Position numbers and translations under genes: made by a program. This document shows, in pieces, positions 16,341-26,284 of a DNA stretch of 64,000 nt. The notes beneath the pieces were generated by a model. The model made no database searches, was not told the origin of the DNA, and saw only the letters and a program-made list of their open reading frames with translations. Numbering within the stretch: position 1 is the stretch's first letter; every line of letters starts with the position of its first letter. The DNA is from Canibacter zhoujuaniae (GTDB lineage Bacteria; Actinomycetota; Actinomycetes; Actinomycetales; Microbacteriaceae), in assembly GCF_011752015.1 (NCBI RefSeq), contig NZ_JAAIKA010000001.1, forward strand, positions 744,001-808,000. Reading direction: 5' to 3'.

Positions 16341-18023
16341 ATGGCGCACGACGTAGATGCGATTGTGATCGGCGCGGGTCTTTCAGGCCTCGTCGCTGCC
16401 AGAGAGATGTTTCTTGGCGGGAAGCAAACTCTAGTTCTTGATCAGGAGTCTGACCAAAATCTTGGCGGGCAGGCGTGGTGGTCATTTGGCGGCCTCTTTT
16501 TAGTGGACTCGCCGGAGCAGCGCCGGCTCGGGGTGAAAGATTCTTTTGCCCTCGCTTGGCAGGATTGGAAGGGCTCTGCTGCGTGGGATCGGCTTGCTGG
16601 GAAGCATCCGGAAGACGAATGGGCAGCAAAATGGGGCCGCGCCTATGTTGAGTGGGCTGCAGGCGAGAAGCGGTCATGGTTGGATCAGGTGGGAATTAAG
16701 CTGACCCCCGTCGTTGGATGGGCTGAGCGTGGAGATTTAAGCGCCACCGGACACGGCAACTCAGTGCCCCGCTTTCACGTGCCATGGGGCACCGGCACAG
16801 GTGTTGTCGGCCCGTTTATTGACGCACTGCACGAAGCCGTCGCAGCTGGGAAAACTGAGGTGCGCTACCGGCACAGGGTCGAAGAAATAATCGTTGAAGA
16901 TGGCAGGGTGGCAGGCGTGCGTGGCAGCGTGCTCGCAGCTGATAACGGGGCCCGCGGTGAGGCCTCAAATAACACCGTGGTAGACGATTTTGAACTGCGC
17001 GCCGCAAATGTTATTGTCGCCTCTGGCGGTATCGGCGGAAACCACGAACTCATCCGTAAATACTGGCCAGAACGCTTAGGAAAGCCACCGCGCAAAATGC
17101 TCACCGGTGTTCCTGAGTATGTTGACGGGCGCATGCTTGATGTTGCTGCAGCTGCTGGCTCCCGGCTGGTTAACCGTGACCGCATGTGGCACTACACCGA
17201 GGGTGTCAAAAACTGGGATCCCGTCTGGCCCGGGCACGCAATTCGGATACTGCCCGGCCCTTCTCCTCTGTGGTTGGACGCACTCGGGCGGCGTCTACCG
17301 GCGCCCGGTTTACCGGGACACGACACTTTGAGCACTCTGCGCATGTTGCGCACTGATCCTGCTATTGCCGACTACGACCACAGCTGGTTTATTGTTTCAA
17401 GCACAGTGGCGGCAAAAGAGTTTGCCTTAAGCGGCAGTGAACAAAACCCTGACATCACAAACCATGATCGTAAACTGCTGCTCAAAACTCGTTTAGGGAA
17501 GGGTGTCCCTGCGCCGGTGCAGGCATTTATTGATTGGAGCGAAGATTGGGTTAGCGCTGATACTGTGCCCGAGCTGGTGGCGAAGATGAATGCGCTAACC
17601 GATGAAGATTTACTTGATGCAGACAGCGTGCACCGGGTAATCGGGGCGCGGGATAATGAATTTGTCAACCCCTTCGCGAAAGACGCGCAGGCGATGAGCG
17701 TGCACAATTCACGCCGCTACATCGGAGACAAGCTATCGCGCACAACAAAACCGCACCGGCTGCTTGATCCAGAACACGGCCCGCTTATCGCAATAAAAAT
17801 GTATATGATAACTCGGAAGTCGCTGGGTGGCATCCAAACCGACCTGCACTCACGCGCACTCGACAGCTCAGGCAGTGTGATCCCCGGGCTCTACGCCGTT
17901 GGCGAGGCTGCCGGATTCGGTGGCGGCGGCGTGCACGGATACAACGCACTAGAGGGCACTTTCCTCGGTGGTTGCCTGTTTAGCGGCCGAGCCGCAGGCC
18001 GCGCTGTTGTAGCAGACGGGTAG
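16341..18023 (+). CDS. FAD-binding dehydrogenase (fumarate reductase/3-ketosteroid dehydrogenase-like)
   Basis: A 560-residue flavoprotein of the group annotated as FAD-binding dehydrogenase (COG3573 type). The N-terminal dinucleotide fold shows VIGAGLSGLVAAREM (residues ~10-24) and the acidic LVLDQES end, followed by QAWWSFGGLF; the C-terminus has the second FAD contact LYAVGEAAGFGGGGVHGYNA and FLGGCLFSGRAAG. No signal peptide or heme motif is seen, so it is cytoplasmic. The substrate is unknown. It is cotranscribed with the MalY-type gene and ends at a convergent terminator shared with clpC. Confidence 0.88.
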   Translation: MAHDVDAIVIGAGLSGLVAAREMFLGGKQTLVLDQESDQNLGGQAWWSFGGLFLVDSPEQRRLGVKDSFALAWQDWKGSAAWDRLAGKHPEDEWAAKWGRAYVEWAAGEKRSWLDQVGIKLTPVVGWAERGDLSATGHGNSVPRFHVPWGTGTGVVGPFIDALHEAVAAGKTEVRYRHRVEEIIVEDGRVAGVRGSVLAADNGARGEASNNTVVDDFELRAANVIVASGGIGGNHELIRKYWPERLGKPPRKMLTGVPEYVDGRMLDVAAAAGSRLVNRDRMWHYTEGVKNWDPVWPGHAIRILPGPSPLWLDALGRRLPAPGLPGHDTLSTLRMLRTDPAIADYDHSWFIVSSTVAAKEFALSGSEQNPDITNHDRKLLLKTRLGKGVPAPVQAFIDWSEDWVSADTVPELVAKMNALTDEDLLDADSVHRVIGARDNEFVNPFAKDAQAMSVHNSRRYIGDKLSRTTKPHRLLDPEHGPLIAIKMYMITRKSLGGIQTDLHSRALDSSGSVIPGLYAVGEAAGFGGGGVHGYNALEGTFLGGCLFSGRAAGRAVVADG

Positions 18024-18039
18024 CTAGATAATCACAAAA

Positions 18040-18085
18040 CGGGGCGCGAGCTGCTTCCAGAAGATGGAAAGCAGCTCGCGCCCCG
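18040..18085. terminator. Convergent terminator between FAD dehydrogenase and clpC
   Basis: A 17-bp GC-rich stem pairs 18040-18056 with 18069-18085. On the minus strand it is followed by TTTTGTGATT, so it terminates clpC; it probably also helps end the plus-strand operon. Confidence 0.85.
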
Positions 18086-18105
18086 CTCTAAACGCAGTAC
18101 TACCC

Positions 18106-20622
18106 CTACTGCTCCTGCCCGTTCTGCGCGATCGCTGCTGCGGCATCCGCCGCTGCCTGGCCGGCATCAACCTGCTGGCCCTCAATCTCGAAGACAAACT
18201 CACCGTCGACAAAATCAACCTTCAAGAGGCTGTTATCGGTAATCTCACCGGCAATAATCTTCTCTGAGATCGGATCTTCTATCATCCGCTGCACAGTGCG
18301 ACGCAGCGGACGCGCGCCCATCGCAGGGTCATAGCCAACTTCAGCCAGACGTTCGCGGGCTGCGTCAGTAACCTCCAGACCAATCTCACGGTCGAGCAGT
18401 CGCTCGCGCAGGTGTCGTATAAAGATGCCAACAACCTGCAGGAGTTCGTCCTTCTTCAGCTGCGGGAACACGATGGTCTCATCGACACGGTTCAAGAACT
18501 CAGGCTTGAAGTGCTGTTTCAGCTCTTCGTTTACCTTAGCGCGCATTGCTTCATAGCCGGCCTCGGTGTCTGCTCCCATTGAGAAACCGACCGGGCCGCC
18601 CGCAATGCCCTTTGAGCCGAGATTGGTGGTCATGATGATTACAGTGTTCTTGAAGTCAACTTCGCGCCCCTGACCGTCTGTCAGACGCCCCTCTTCGAGT
18701 ATCTGCAACAGCGTGTTGAAAATATCCGGGTGCGCTTTCTCAACTTCGTCGAACAGAATGACTGAGAACGGCTTGCGACGCACTTTCTCGGTCAGCTGCC
18801 CACCCTCTTCATAGCCAACGAATCCTGGTGCTGCGCCAAACAGACGTGACACAGTGTGCTTCTCACCGTACTCTGACATATCGAGAGAAATGAGTGAGTC
18901 TTCGTCGTCAAACAGGAATTCAGCAAGCGCCTTAGCAAGCTCGGTTTTACCAACACCTGTGGGGCCAGCGAAAATGAATGAGCCTGAGGGGCGCTTCGGA
19001 TCTTTCAAACCAGCTCGCTGGCGGCGAATCGTGCGAGAAAGCGCTGAAATTGCTTCGTTTTGGCCGATCACGCGTTCGTGCAGAGCATCCTCCATAAAAC
19101 GCAGCCGAGCTGTTTCTTCCGCGGTCAGCTTAAAGACTGGAATGCCCGTTGCATTAGCCAGCACCTCAGCGATCACGCTCTCAGTTACGACACCAAACTC
19201 GCCGCCGTTGCCCGCCCGCAATTCTTTTTCAAGCTGCAGGCGTTTACCGGTAAGCTGTTTTTCTTCGTCACGTTTTGTTGCGGCGAGGTCGTAATCCTGA
19301 TCCTCAATAGCCTTTTCTTTGGCGGCGCGAGCGAGTTTAATCTGCTCTTCGAGCTCTTGTAACTCAGGCGGATTTGACAGTGCGCTCAGGCGCAACCGAG
19401 CCCCGGCCTCATCAATAAGGTCAATAGCTTTGTCCGGCAGGAAGCGATCCTGAATATAGCGAGCTGACATGTTTACAGCAGCTTCGATTGCCTCATCGGT
19501 GATCTTAACTTTGTGGAATTCCTCGTACTGCTTGCGCAGCCCCTTCAGAATGTTAATAGCGTGCGCCGGAGTTGGCTCATTCACCATTACCGATTGGAAG
19601 CGACGCTCTAAGGCGGCATCCTTCTCAAAGTGCTTGCGGAACTCGTCAAGTGTTGTCGCACCAATAGTCTGCAGCTCGCCGCGTGCAAGCATTGGCTTCA
19701 GAATATTTGCTGCGTCAATCGCCCCCTCTGCCGCCCCCGCGCCAACCAGGGTGTGAATCTCATCAATAAAGATAATGATGTCGCCGCGGGTCCGGATCTC
19801 CTTCATCACCTTTTTCAAGCGTTCTTCAAAGTCACCGCGGTATCGACTACCGGCGATCAGAGAGCCGAGATCGAGCACATACAGCTTCTTATTTTTCAGA
19901 GTCTCCGGCACGCTGCCGCTCACAATAGCCTGCGCAAGACCCTCAATAACTGCGGTCTTACCGACCCCCGGTTCACCAATTAATACCGGGTTGTTCTTAG
20001 TGCGACGCGACAGAATCTGCATCACACGCTCAACCTCTTTTTCCCGCCCAACTACAGGGTCGAGCTTGCCGTCACGCGCAGCCTGTGTCAGGTTGGTGCC
20101 AAATTTATCGAGAACCTGAGAGCCCTTTTCTTTGGCAGCATCAGACTCCCCGCCACCGACAGCCACTGGCTCTCGGCCGCTATCTTGATTGCCAGACAGC
20201 AGTTGGATCACGGTCTGCCGCGCACGGTTTAAGTCTGCGCCGAGTTTTACCAGCACCTGGGCTGCAACGCCCTCACCCTCACGCAACAAGCCCAGCAGCA
20301 TATGCTCGGTGCCAATATAGTTGTGGCCGAGCTGGAGAGCTTCGCGCAGGCTGAGCTCGAGCACCTTCTTTGCACGCGGAGTGAACGGGATGTGCCCTGA
20401 CGGCGTTTGAGACCCCTTACCGATCATCTCAGTCACCTGTTCCCGCACGGCCTCGAGCGAAATCTCGAGCTGCTCGAGAGCCTTCGCGGCTACACCGCCG
20501 CCCTCATGAATCAGGCCGAGCAGGATGTGCTCAGTGCCGATGTAGTTATGATTAAGCAGTTTTGCCTCTTCCTGGGCAAGCACAATCACACGGCGCGCAC
20601 GGTCTGTAAATCTCTCAAACAT
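18106..20622 (-). CDS. clpC: ATP-dependent Clp protease ATPase subunit ClpC
   Basis: An 838-residue Hsp100 unfoldase. It contains two N-terminal Clp repeats (~1-145), AAA1 with Walker A GEPGVGKT (216-223), a UVR-type middle coiled coil with acidic/basic residues near 420-460, AAA2 with [14 protein letters not shown], and a Gln/Ala-rich tail. It feeds substrates to ClpP and is the main actinobacterial ClpC. Its ATG has an ideal GGAGGAAACT site. Upstream is a near match to the ClgR operator, consistent with stress control known in corynebacteria. It follows cls with a 90-bp gap and ends at a strong terminator. Confidence 0.96.
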   Translation of the reverse strand: MFERFTDRARRVIVLAQEEAKLLNHNYIGTEHILLGLIHEGGGVAAKALEQLEISLEAVREQVTEMIGKGSQTPSGHIPFTPRAKKVLELSLREALQLGHNYIGTEHMLLGLLREGEGVAAQVLVKLGADLNRARQTVIQLLSGNQDSGREPVAVGGGESDAAKEKGSQVLDKFGTNLTQAARDGKLDPVVGREKEVERVMQILSRRTKNNPVLIGEPGVGKTAVIEGLAQAIVSGSVPETLKNKKLYVLDLGSLIAGSRYRGDFEERLKKVMKEIRTRGDIIIFIDEIHTLVGAGAAEGAIDAANILKPMLARGELQTIGATTLDEFRKHFEKDAALERRFQSVMVNEPTPAHAINILKGLRKQYEEFHKVKITDEAIEAAVNMSARYIQDRFLPDKAIDLIDEAGARLRLSALSNPPELQELEEQIKLARAAKEKAIEDQDYDLAATKRDEEKQLTGKRLQLEKELRAGNGGEFGVVTESVIAEVLANATGIPVFKLTAEETARLRFMEDALHERVIGQNEAISALSRTIRRQRAGLKDPKRPSGSFIFAGPTGVGKTELAKALAEFLFDDEDSLISLDMSEYGEKHTVSRLFGAAPGFVGYEEGGQLTEKVRRKPFSVILFDEVEKAHPDIFNTLLQILEEGRLTDGQGREVDFKNTVIIMTTNLGSKGIAGGPVGFSMGADTEAGYEAMRAKVNEELKQHFKPEFLNRVDETIVFPQLKKDELLQVVGIFIRHLRERLLDREIGLEVTDAARERLAEVGYDPAMGARPLRRTVQRMIEDPISEKIIAGEITDNSLLKVDFVDGEFVFEIEGQQVDAGQAAADAAAAIAQNGQEQ

Positions 20623-20679
20623 AGTTTCCTCCGTTTATCTGGTTACCACGATACGGGGGTTTAGCTTGAAATTGGGCGG

Positions 20680-20697
20680 TGTTCGCCGAGGGCTTAC
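20680..20697. promoter_or_regulatory. Candidate ClgR site upstream of clpC
   Basis: The stretch TGTTCGCCGAGGGCTTAC matches the corynebacterial ClgR consensus (CGCYNANRGCG with AT-rich flanks, as I recall it) with one mismatch at the last G. It lies about 58 bp before the clpC start, a suitable distance for an activator. Confidence 0.45.
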
Positions 20698-20712
20698 GTG
20701 AGCTGAAAATTA

Positions 20713-22188
20713 CTACTGTAAAGAGCTAGTGAGACGGGCAACATTGTCAGCAAGCTGCGCGAAAATATTGCGCTTATTCCACTCTTCAAGGGTGAGCTCG
20801 CGAGAGTGCTCACGATAGTAGTCGTTCACACCGTCAAGTTCTGTCACAAAATCAGCTCCGTGCACCACAAGAGAAATTTCAAAGTTCAAGTTAAAGGAGC
20901 GCTGATCCATATTTGAGGATCCGATAACCGCGACATCATCATCAACCGTGAAATGTTTTGCGTGCAGGATAAAGGGCGGCCGGAACATGAAGATGCGCAC
21001 ATTCGCTTCTAACAGCTCCTCATAGTAAGAGCGCTGCGCATGGTAGACAACCGGTTGATCACCAATCTCTGAAACGAACAGCTCAACCTCAACACCCCGC
21101 GCAGTGGCAGCTTTAATGGCTGCCATAAGCGCACCATCCGGCACAAAATACGGGCTGGTGATGCTAATCCGGCGTCTGGCAGTGTACAGCAGCGCAACAA
21201 ACACCTGCAGGTTGTTTTCTGTTGCATAACCAGGGCCAGACGGCAGCAGCTGTGTTTCTAAGCGAGATTCTTGGTGCACAACAGGAAACTCGTCGGTCGC
21301 AAAATCAAGCAGCTCCCCGCTCTCGGCGTACCAGTCTTTTAGAAACATCATGTCTAAGGCGAGCACAGTAGGCCCCTCAACGCGCACCATCAGATCTTTC
21401 CAGTGCAGACCACGCCAGCGGTTTTTAAGTTTGTTGTAGCTTGAGTCAATGAGGTTTTGCGAGCCCATAAAACCAATGCAGCCGTCAACGGTAAGCAGCT
21501 TGCGGTGGTTGCGCAGGTCTGGGCGCTGATACTGCAGCCGCCAGGGCCTGAGCGGCAGCATGTAATAGAGTTCAGCGCCAATCTCATGCAGCTGTCTGCG
21601 GGTGCGCAACATGCCCGGGTTCATGATTGCAGCGACGTGGTCAATTAGTACTCGCACTTTCACGCCTCGCGCTGTTGCGCGGCGGAGGGCAGAAAAAACC
21701 GGTTCAGTTGTGCTGTCGCTAACGAGAATATAAAACTCAACGTTAACGTGCGACTGAGCTAGATCTATCGCATCAGCCATCTGTTGAATCGACTCTTTGT
21801 AGTCGTAGTGCAAAGAGGCCTTATTGCCGCCGAGCATCGGGAATGCACCAAGCGCGCGGCCGATCCGCACCGCGTTCTCAAGCCCCTCCGAACGCGGCTC
21901 TGGGGGCAGCGGGAAACTCGCCACAGCTGCGTCGGTAATCGCCGCCTGCAATTTTTCGTGAATAAAGTCGTGTCGTGCACGACGGATCGCCGGCAAACGC
22001 CTGCTGCCGATGACGGCAAAAAGCAGAGCGCCCGGAATCGGGAGCGCAAAAATAAACAGCAGCCAGGCAGTGCCGGATGAGGGGCGACGATTTCGCGGCA
22101 CAATAAAAAGCGCAAGAATACGAATAATCGTATCGATGACGACAACAAAAAGCGGCAACTGTTCCAGTAGTTGCAAGAGCAGACGCAT
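20713..22188 (-). CDS. cls: Cardiolipin synthase (phospholipase D family)
   Basis: A 491-residue membrane enzyme. Two N-terminal helices (~7-28 and ~40-62, PLDc_N type) anchor it, followed by two HxK(x)4D catalytic motifs: HRKLLTVDG near residue 225 and HAKHFTVDD near residue 405. It condenses phosphatidylglycerol units, or transfers a phosphatidyl group, to make cardiolipin. It begins three bases after a 56-residue membrane protein gene and belongs to the lysS transcription unit. A clpC start follows 90 bp downstream. Confidence 0.92.
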   Translation of the reverse strand: MRLLLQLLEQLPLFVVVIDTIIRILALFIVPRNRRPSSGTAWLLFIFALPIPGALLFAVIGSRRLPAIRRARHDFIHEKLQAAITDAAVASFPLPPEPRSEGLENAVRIGRALGAFPMLGGNKASLHYDYKESIQQMADAIDLAQSHVNVEFYILVSDSTTEPVFSALRRATARGVKVRVLIDHVAAIMNPGMLRTRRQLHEIGAELYYMLPLRPWRLQYQRPDLRNHRKLLTVDGCIGFMGSQNLIDSSYNKLKNRWRGLHWKDLMVRVEGPTVLALDMMFLKDWYAESGELLDFATDEFPVVHQESRLETQLLPSGPGYATENNLQVFVALLYTARRRISITSPYFVPDGALMAAIKAATARGVEVELFVSEIGDQPVVYHAQRSYYEELLEANVRIFMFRPPFILHAKHFTVDDDVAVIGSSNMDQRSFNLNFEISLVVHGADFVTELDGVNDYYREHSRELTLEEWNKRNIFAQLADNVARLTSSLQ

Positions 22189-22191
22189 AAA

Positions 22192-22362
22192 CTACTCTTT
22201 CGGGGGCAGCCCCGCCTTTGCCCGCTCTTCAGCCTCAATTTGCTTATAAACTCGGCGCTCAGTGCGATCTGCGCGCAAAACAGCACGCAAGATAATCCAG
22301 AGCACCAGACCCGCAAAAATTGTCGGAATCAGCGACCAAACAGCGTTACTCAACCAGTCCAT
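22192..22362 (-). CDS. Small single-pass membrane protein, 56 residues
   Basis: A short gene tucked between lysS and cls: 10 bp after the lysS stop and 3 bp before the cls start. Its product starts MDWLSNAVWSLIP, has one membrane helix (about residues 8-30) and a charged C-terminal tail ending AGLPPKE. GGGTGGCAGGT upstream can act as a ribosome-binding site. The tail with its clustered Arg, Glu and Lys would be cytoplasmic. Function is unknown; the tight packing suggests a real gene cotranscribed with cls. Confidence 0.75.
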   Translation of the reverse strand: MDWLSNAVWSLIPTIFAGLVLWIILRAVLRADRTERRVYKQIEAEERAKAGLPPKE

Positions 22363-22372
22363 ACCTGCCACC

Positions 22373-23914
22373 CTACTTTACAAGCGGGAAGAGAATTGTT
22401 TCACGAATACCAAGACCCGTCAGCGCCATCAACAGACGATCCATGCCCATACCCATGCCACCGGCGGGCGGCATACCGTGCTCCATTGCGCGCAAGAACT
22501 CCTCATCAACGCGCATCGCCTCATCATCGCCTGCAGCACCCATTTTTGCCTGCTCGACAAAACGCTCCCGTTGCACAACAGGATCGGCAAGCTCTGAGTA
22601 TCCGGTCGCCAACTCAAAACCGCGCACATAAAGATCCCACTTTTCGACAACACCCTCAATCGAGCGATGATGCCTGGTCAGCGGGCTTGTTTCTACTGGG
22701 AAGTCCATGACGAAAGTTGGCCTGTCGAGACCGTCTTTTACAAAGTGTTCCCACAGCTCTTCAACCAGCTTGCCGTGATTCGGAAGCTTCACCTCCACAC
22801 CCTCCTTATCGGCGATTGCCTTAAGGTCAGCTACTGAGGTTTGCGGTGTAATCTTCACGCCGCAGGCTTCTGAGAGGGTGTCGTACATTGAGATTCGATC
22901 CCAGTTGCCGCCAAGATCAAAGAGCGTACCGTCTGCCCACTTCACAACATGCGTGCCCTCGCGGTCTGTGCCCTCATTAACCGCAAGCGCAGCATTTTGA
23001 ATCAGCTCTTGAGTGAGGTCGGCGATGCCGTTGTAGTCGGTGTATGCCTGGTAAGACTCAAGCATCGCAAACTCAGGTGAGTGGGTTGAGTCGGCTCCTT
23101 CATTGCGGAAGTTGCGGTTGATTTCAAAAACTCTTTCCAAACCACCAACTAGCGCACGTTTTAGGTAGAGCTCCGGCGCGATACGCAGATACAGCTCAGT
23201 GTCAAAAGCGTTTGAGTGAGTGACGAAAGGCCTAGCTGAGGCGCCACCATGCATTGTCTGCAGCATTGGGGTCTCAACCTCTACGAAGTCTTTCTCGGCG
23301 AAGGTTTTGCGCAAGCTCGCCATTGTTTTAGCGCGCGTCAGCACGTTTACACGCGCCTGCTCACGCACGATCAGATCAAGGTAGCGCTGCCGCACACGGG
23401 TTTCCTCGTTGAGGTCTTCGTTAAAGGCGTTTGGGAGCGGCGCAAGAGCCTTCGAAGCAATCTGCCAGTCAGCGACCATAACCGACAGCTCGCCGCGCCG
23501 ACTGGAGATAACCTCACCTTTAACAAAGAGGTGATCACCCAGATCGACGAGCGCCTTGAAGTCTGCGAGTAGCTCTTCGCCCAATTCTGCTTGGCTAAAC
23601 ATTGCCTGAATACGGGTGCCGTCACCCGCCTGCAGCGCAGCAAAGCAAAGTTTGCCGGTGTTACGCTGAAACACAACCCGGCCTGCGATACCTACAACCT
23701 CGCCAGATTTTTGATCCGGGCTTTCTGTCAGATGCTCCCACTTAGTGCGCACATTGCGGATTGTGTCTGTTACCGGCACTGTTACCGGATATGCACCACC
23801 TGCGAGGTCACCTGCAGCAATCAATTTTTCACGTTTTGCCATGCGCACAGCTTTTTGCTCGTGCACGTTCTGTTCGACACCCGATTCTGCTGCCTGCGAC
23901 CGCTGCTCACCCAT
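22373..23914 (-). CDS. lysS: Lysyl-tRNA synthetase (class II)
   Basis: A 513-residue class II synthetase. The ATG at 23914 is taken because GGAGGA lies nine bases upstream; a TTG three codons earlier directly abuts that site. An N-terminal OB-fold anticodon domain (~50-160) includes VGIAGRVVFQR. The catalytic core shows motif 2 in FEINRNFRNEGADSTHSPEF and motif 3 in GMGMDRLLMAL near the C-terminus. It charges tRNA-Lys. It is followed by the 56-residue membrane protein and cls, and lies 131 bp after the DUF2520 gene. Confidence 0.96.
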   Translation of the reverse strand: MGEQRSQAAESGVEQNVHEQKAVRMAKREKLIAAGDLAGGAYPVTVPVTDTIRNVRTKWEHLTESPDQKSGEVVGIAGRVVFQRNTGKLCFAALQAGDGTRIQAMFSQAELGEELLADFKALVDLGDHLFVKGEVISSRRGELSVMVADWQIASKALAPLPNAFNEDLNEETRVRQRYLDLIVREQARVNVLTRAKTMASLRKTFAEKDFVEVETPMLQTMHGGASARPFVTHSNAFDTELYLRIAPELYLKRALVGGLERVFEINRNFRNEGADSTHSPEFAMLESYQAYTDYNGIADLTQELIQNAALAVNEGTDREGTHVVKWADGTLFDLGGNWDRISMYDTLSEACGVKITPQTSVADLKAIADKEGVEVKLPNHGKLVEELWEHFVKDGLDRPTFVMDFPVETSPLTRHHRSIEGVVEKWDLYVRGFELATGYSELADPVVQRERFVEQAKMGAAGDDEAMRVDEEFLRAMEHGMPPAGGMGMGMDRLLMALTGLGIRETILFPLVK

Positions 23915-24045
23915 GTGTGGCAATCCTCCATTTGATAAAAATCTTTACCCGCCAATCTTAGCGCTTCCAGCTGTTTTCTAGCCTTGAAATCACAGCGTAG
24001 AAAAGCGGTGTGCCGAGCATTACAGCACGCAAGAGCAGACAAATA

Positions 24046-24747
24046 TTATTCAGCCGAATACTGTTCCGCTACTCGCAGGGCTTCTGCGACAGCTGCGTTT
24101 GCAACTCCGGCAACTATGCGCTCGGGCATTGCAGCTCCGAGTTCGCGCAATCCGCTCACAGTTTGTTTCACAATTGCTGCGCTCATTTCACGGGCGGCGT
24201 CGAGCATGTCGGCGTATGCCGGGCGATCCGCATCAGATATCACAACCGGCTCACCGCCCATTTCAACTGCGAGCGCCTGCCCAATAGGGAGCACTATATC
24301 GGGCGCAGTAACTGCAATTGTAGATTCGCTCAGGCGCGCTAAATCGAGGCTCGTGCCGGTGAAAACCAGGGCCGGATGCAGCGCAAGCGGGATGGCTCCG
24401 ACGGCCGTTGCGGGATTAAAAACTGAGTAGCCATGCTCTGGTGCGGTGTGCACGAGAAGCTGACCCGGCTGCCAAATTTTTGCCGTGGTAAGACCGGCAA
24501 CTAACTGGGGCAGCTCGTGCCCGGGAATCGCGAAAAGCACCAACTGGGAGTCGCGCACAACAACATCCAGGGGCCTAACCGGCACACCTGGAAGCATTGA
24601 TTCAACCCGCTCACGGGCGGCGTCGTCACTTGCTGTAATCGCAGTAATCTCATGCCCCGCGCCGGCTAGCGCGCGCGCAAGCACCGGGCCGACCTTGCCG
24701 CTCCCGACAACGCCAACAGCCAACCGTCCCGGCTTTTTATTCGGCAC
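24046..24747 (-). CDS. DUF2520 Rossmann-like oxidoreductase-family protein
   Basis: A 233-residue protein with an N-terminal NAD(P)-type fold (VVGSGKVGPVLARAL, residues ~13-27) and a helical C-terminal half of the DUF2520 type (ProC/KARI-like dimer domain). In actinobacteria this family sits between the folate/PH-protein genes and panC; panC is absent here and lysS follows instead. The GTG start overlaps the end of the PH-domain gene by 11 bp. No substrate is known to me; a pantothenate or ketol-acid link has been suggested only by neighbourhood. Confidence 0.8.
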   Translation of the reverse strand: MPNKKPGRLAVGVVGSGKVGPVLARALAGAGHEITAITASDDAARERVESMLPGVPVRPLDVVVRDSQLVLFAIPGHELPQLVAGLTTAKIWQPGQLLVHTAPEHGYSVFNPATAVGAIPLALHPALVFTGTSLDLARLSESTIAVTAPDIVLPIGQALAVEMGGEPVVISDADRPAYADMLDAAREMSAAIVKQTVSGLRELGAAMPERIVAGVANAAVAEALRVAEQYSAE

Positions 24748-26278
24748 TCATACTCTCCCGTTTAATTGCTCCGACAATTTCGCTATTCACTCTCGTGAAT
24801 GCTTCTTTCGCCGCAGCAATATCGAGAGCGCGCACAGTGTTCTTATTTACCGCACCAGTGCAGTGCACCGTTACCGCAGCGAGCCCAAACAGTCTGTGCC
24901 CGAAGCTGCTGGCTACCGTTATCCCCTGCGCTAGCTCGAGTTTAATTAAGCTTGTCTGCCGCGGGGCGATGCCGCCGCGCAGCGCCAGAAGCGGTGTTTT
25001 ATCTTTCTCAGAAAAGATAAGCTCAGCACCCTCTCGTTTTGGAGACCACAACAAGAGTGGGAAGGCCTTCCGCTCGGCTTTATAGTTAAGTGGCTCAAGC
25101 TTCGCAAACTGCGCAACACGGGCAAGCTCTGTTTCTGTTACTCGACCCGGCAGAATCCAGGACACCAGCTGCTGCACTTGGGAGGCCGAAGCCGTTGGCA
25201 TTACCTCATAAGACCGGCCAGCACCGACTGTTTGAAAACCTGAAGTGTAAATCCGCACTTTGTACCAGCCGGGAATTCGCCACAGCAACGGCTGGCTAAC
25301 CGCAACAGTGTGCACACGATCCAACTTCACCGATTCTGACTTTGTCGTGGTCAGACCTGAGCGCATCCTTAGCTCGCGCTCCTGCACCTGAACTGCGGTA
25401 TTCCACTGCTTATTCAACGCTCCTATTAACTGCGCGCCGAAAACAAACAGCATCGGCACCACAACAGGTATTAAGAGCAGAAGCGAATCACCTTTATCTT
25501 TGATGAAAAACCCAAGCACAATTGACCCACCGGTCAACGTAAGCACGATAATAATAAGCGGCAGCTTCAGGAGATAGCCCAAAATTAAACGCCCGGTATC
25601 CTGTTTTAATGCTTCGCCGTCAAGATCTTGGTCAATAACGTCTTTGGCGCGATCCGCAAGCAGCGAAGATTGTGTCTCTGCCACACCTGCGTCCTCGGCT
25701 TCCTGCACGGCGGCAGCAACATCGCTATCGGAAACGATGTCTTTTTCTACCAGTAACAGCAAGAGATCCCGTCGCAGCTCAACAGCCTCAGCGTGCGCTA
25801 AATACTGCAACTGCATATCTCCTGCGGCTGTGCCGATGCGCAGAGCTGTCAGCCCGAATACGCGAGCCAAAAAAGGCCGCTCTAAGTCAACAGCCTGAAT
25901 CCGGTTGAGCGTTGTTTCTTTGCGCCCGCGAAAGATCACACCCGTGCGAAGCTCAATCGTGTTCTCGGTGATCCGGAACTTAGTGAACCGCCAACTCAGC
26001 CACGAAAAAAATGCGATCAGCAGCAAAACCGCGAGAACACCGCCGGTAATAATCAACCAACCCAGCTGCGCATGACTGGCAAACTGCAGGGCATCATCAA
26101 CCGGGTCGCCGCCCTCGACTGCATAATCGTCAACTCCGAGCACTTTATAAAGATTGTTTAAAATCAGGTCTCGCATGTTTGCTAGCAACAACCCAATAAC
26201 AATCAGCAGCGTGAAACCGGCACGCAAAATAGGTGACAGCGGATGCAGCTTCCGCCAGTCGTGAGTCATCTCAGCCAT
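24737..26278 (-). CDS. PH-domain membrane protein, YdbT type
   Basis: A 513-residue membrane protein of the bacterial PH (DUF304, YdbT) family. Helices are seen at about 18-40, 65-90, 230-255 and 262-290, interspersed with two or three PH-like beta domains marked by FRITENTIELRTGV and RGRKETTLNRIQAVDLERP, the second copy near VQVQERELRMRSGLTTTKSESVKLDRV. It follows a smaller PH protein (YdbS type) by 6 bp; the two usually form a pair. Their role is poorly defined; Bacillus YdbST has been linked to resistance to an amyloliquecidin-type bacteriocin. Confidence 0.85.
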   Translation of the reverse strand: MAEMTHDWRKLHPLSPILRAGFTLLIVIGLLLANMRDLILNNLYKVLGVDDYAVEGGDPVDDALQFASHAQLGWLIITGGVLAVLLLIAFFSWLSWRFTKFRITENTIELRTGVIFRGRKETTLNRIQAVDLERPFLARVFGLTALRIGTAAGDMQLQYLAHAEAVELRRDLLLLLVEKDIVSDSDVAAAVQEAEDAGVAETQSSLLADRAKDVIDQDLDGEALKQDTGRLILGYLLKLPLIIIVLTLTGGSIVLGFFIKDKGDSLLLLIPVVVPMLFVFGAQLIGALNKQWNTAVQVQERELRMRSGLTTTKSESVKLDRVHTVAVSQPLLWRIPGWYKVRIYTSGFQTVGAGRSYEVMPTASASQVQQLVSWILPGRVTETELARVAQFAKLEPLNYKAERKAFPLLLWSPKREGAELIFSEKDKTPLLALRGGIAPRQTSLIKLELAQGITVASSFGHRLFGLAAVTVHCTGAVNKNTVRALDIAAAKEAFTRVNSEIVGAIKRESMSAE

Positions 26279-26284
26279 TTATGC

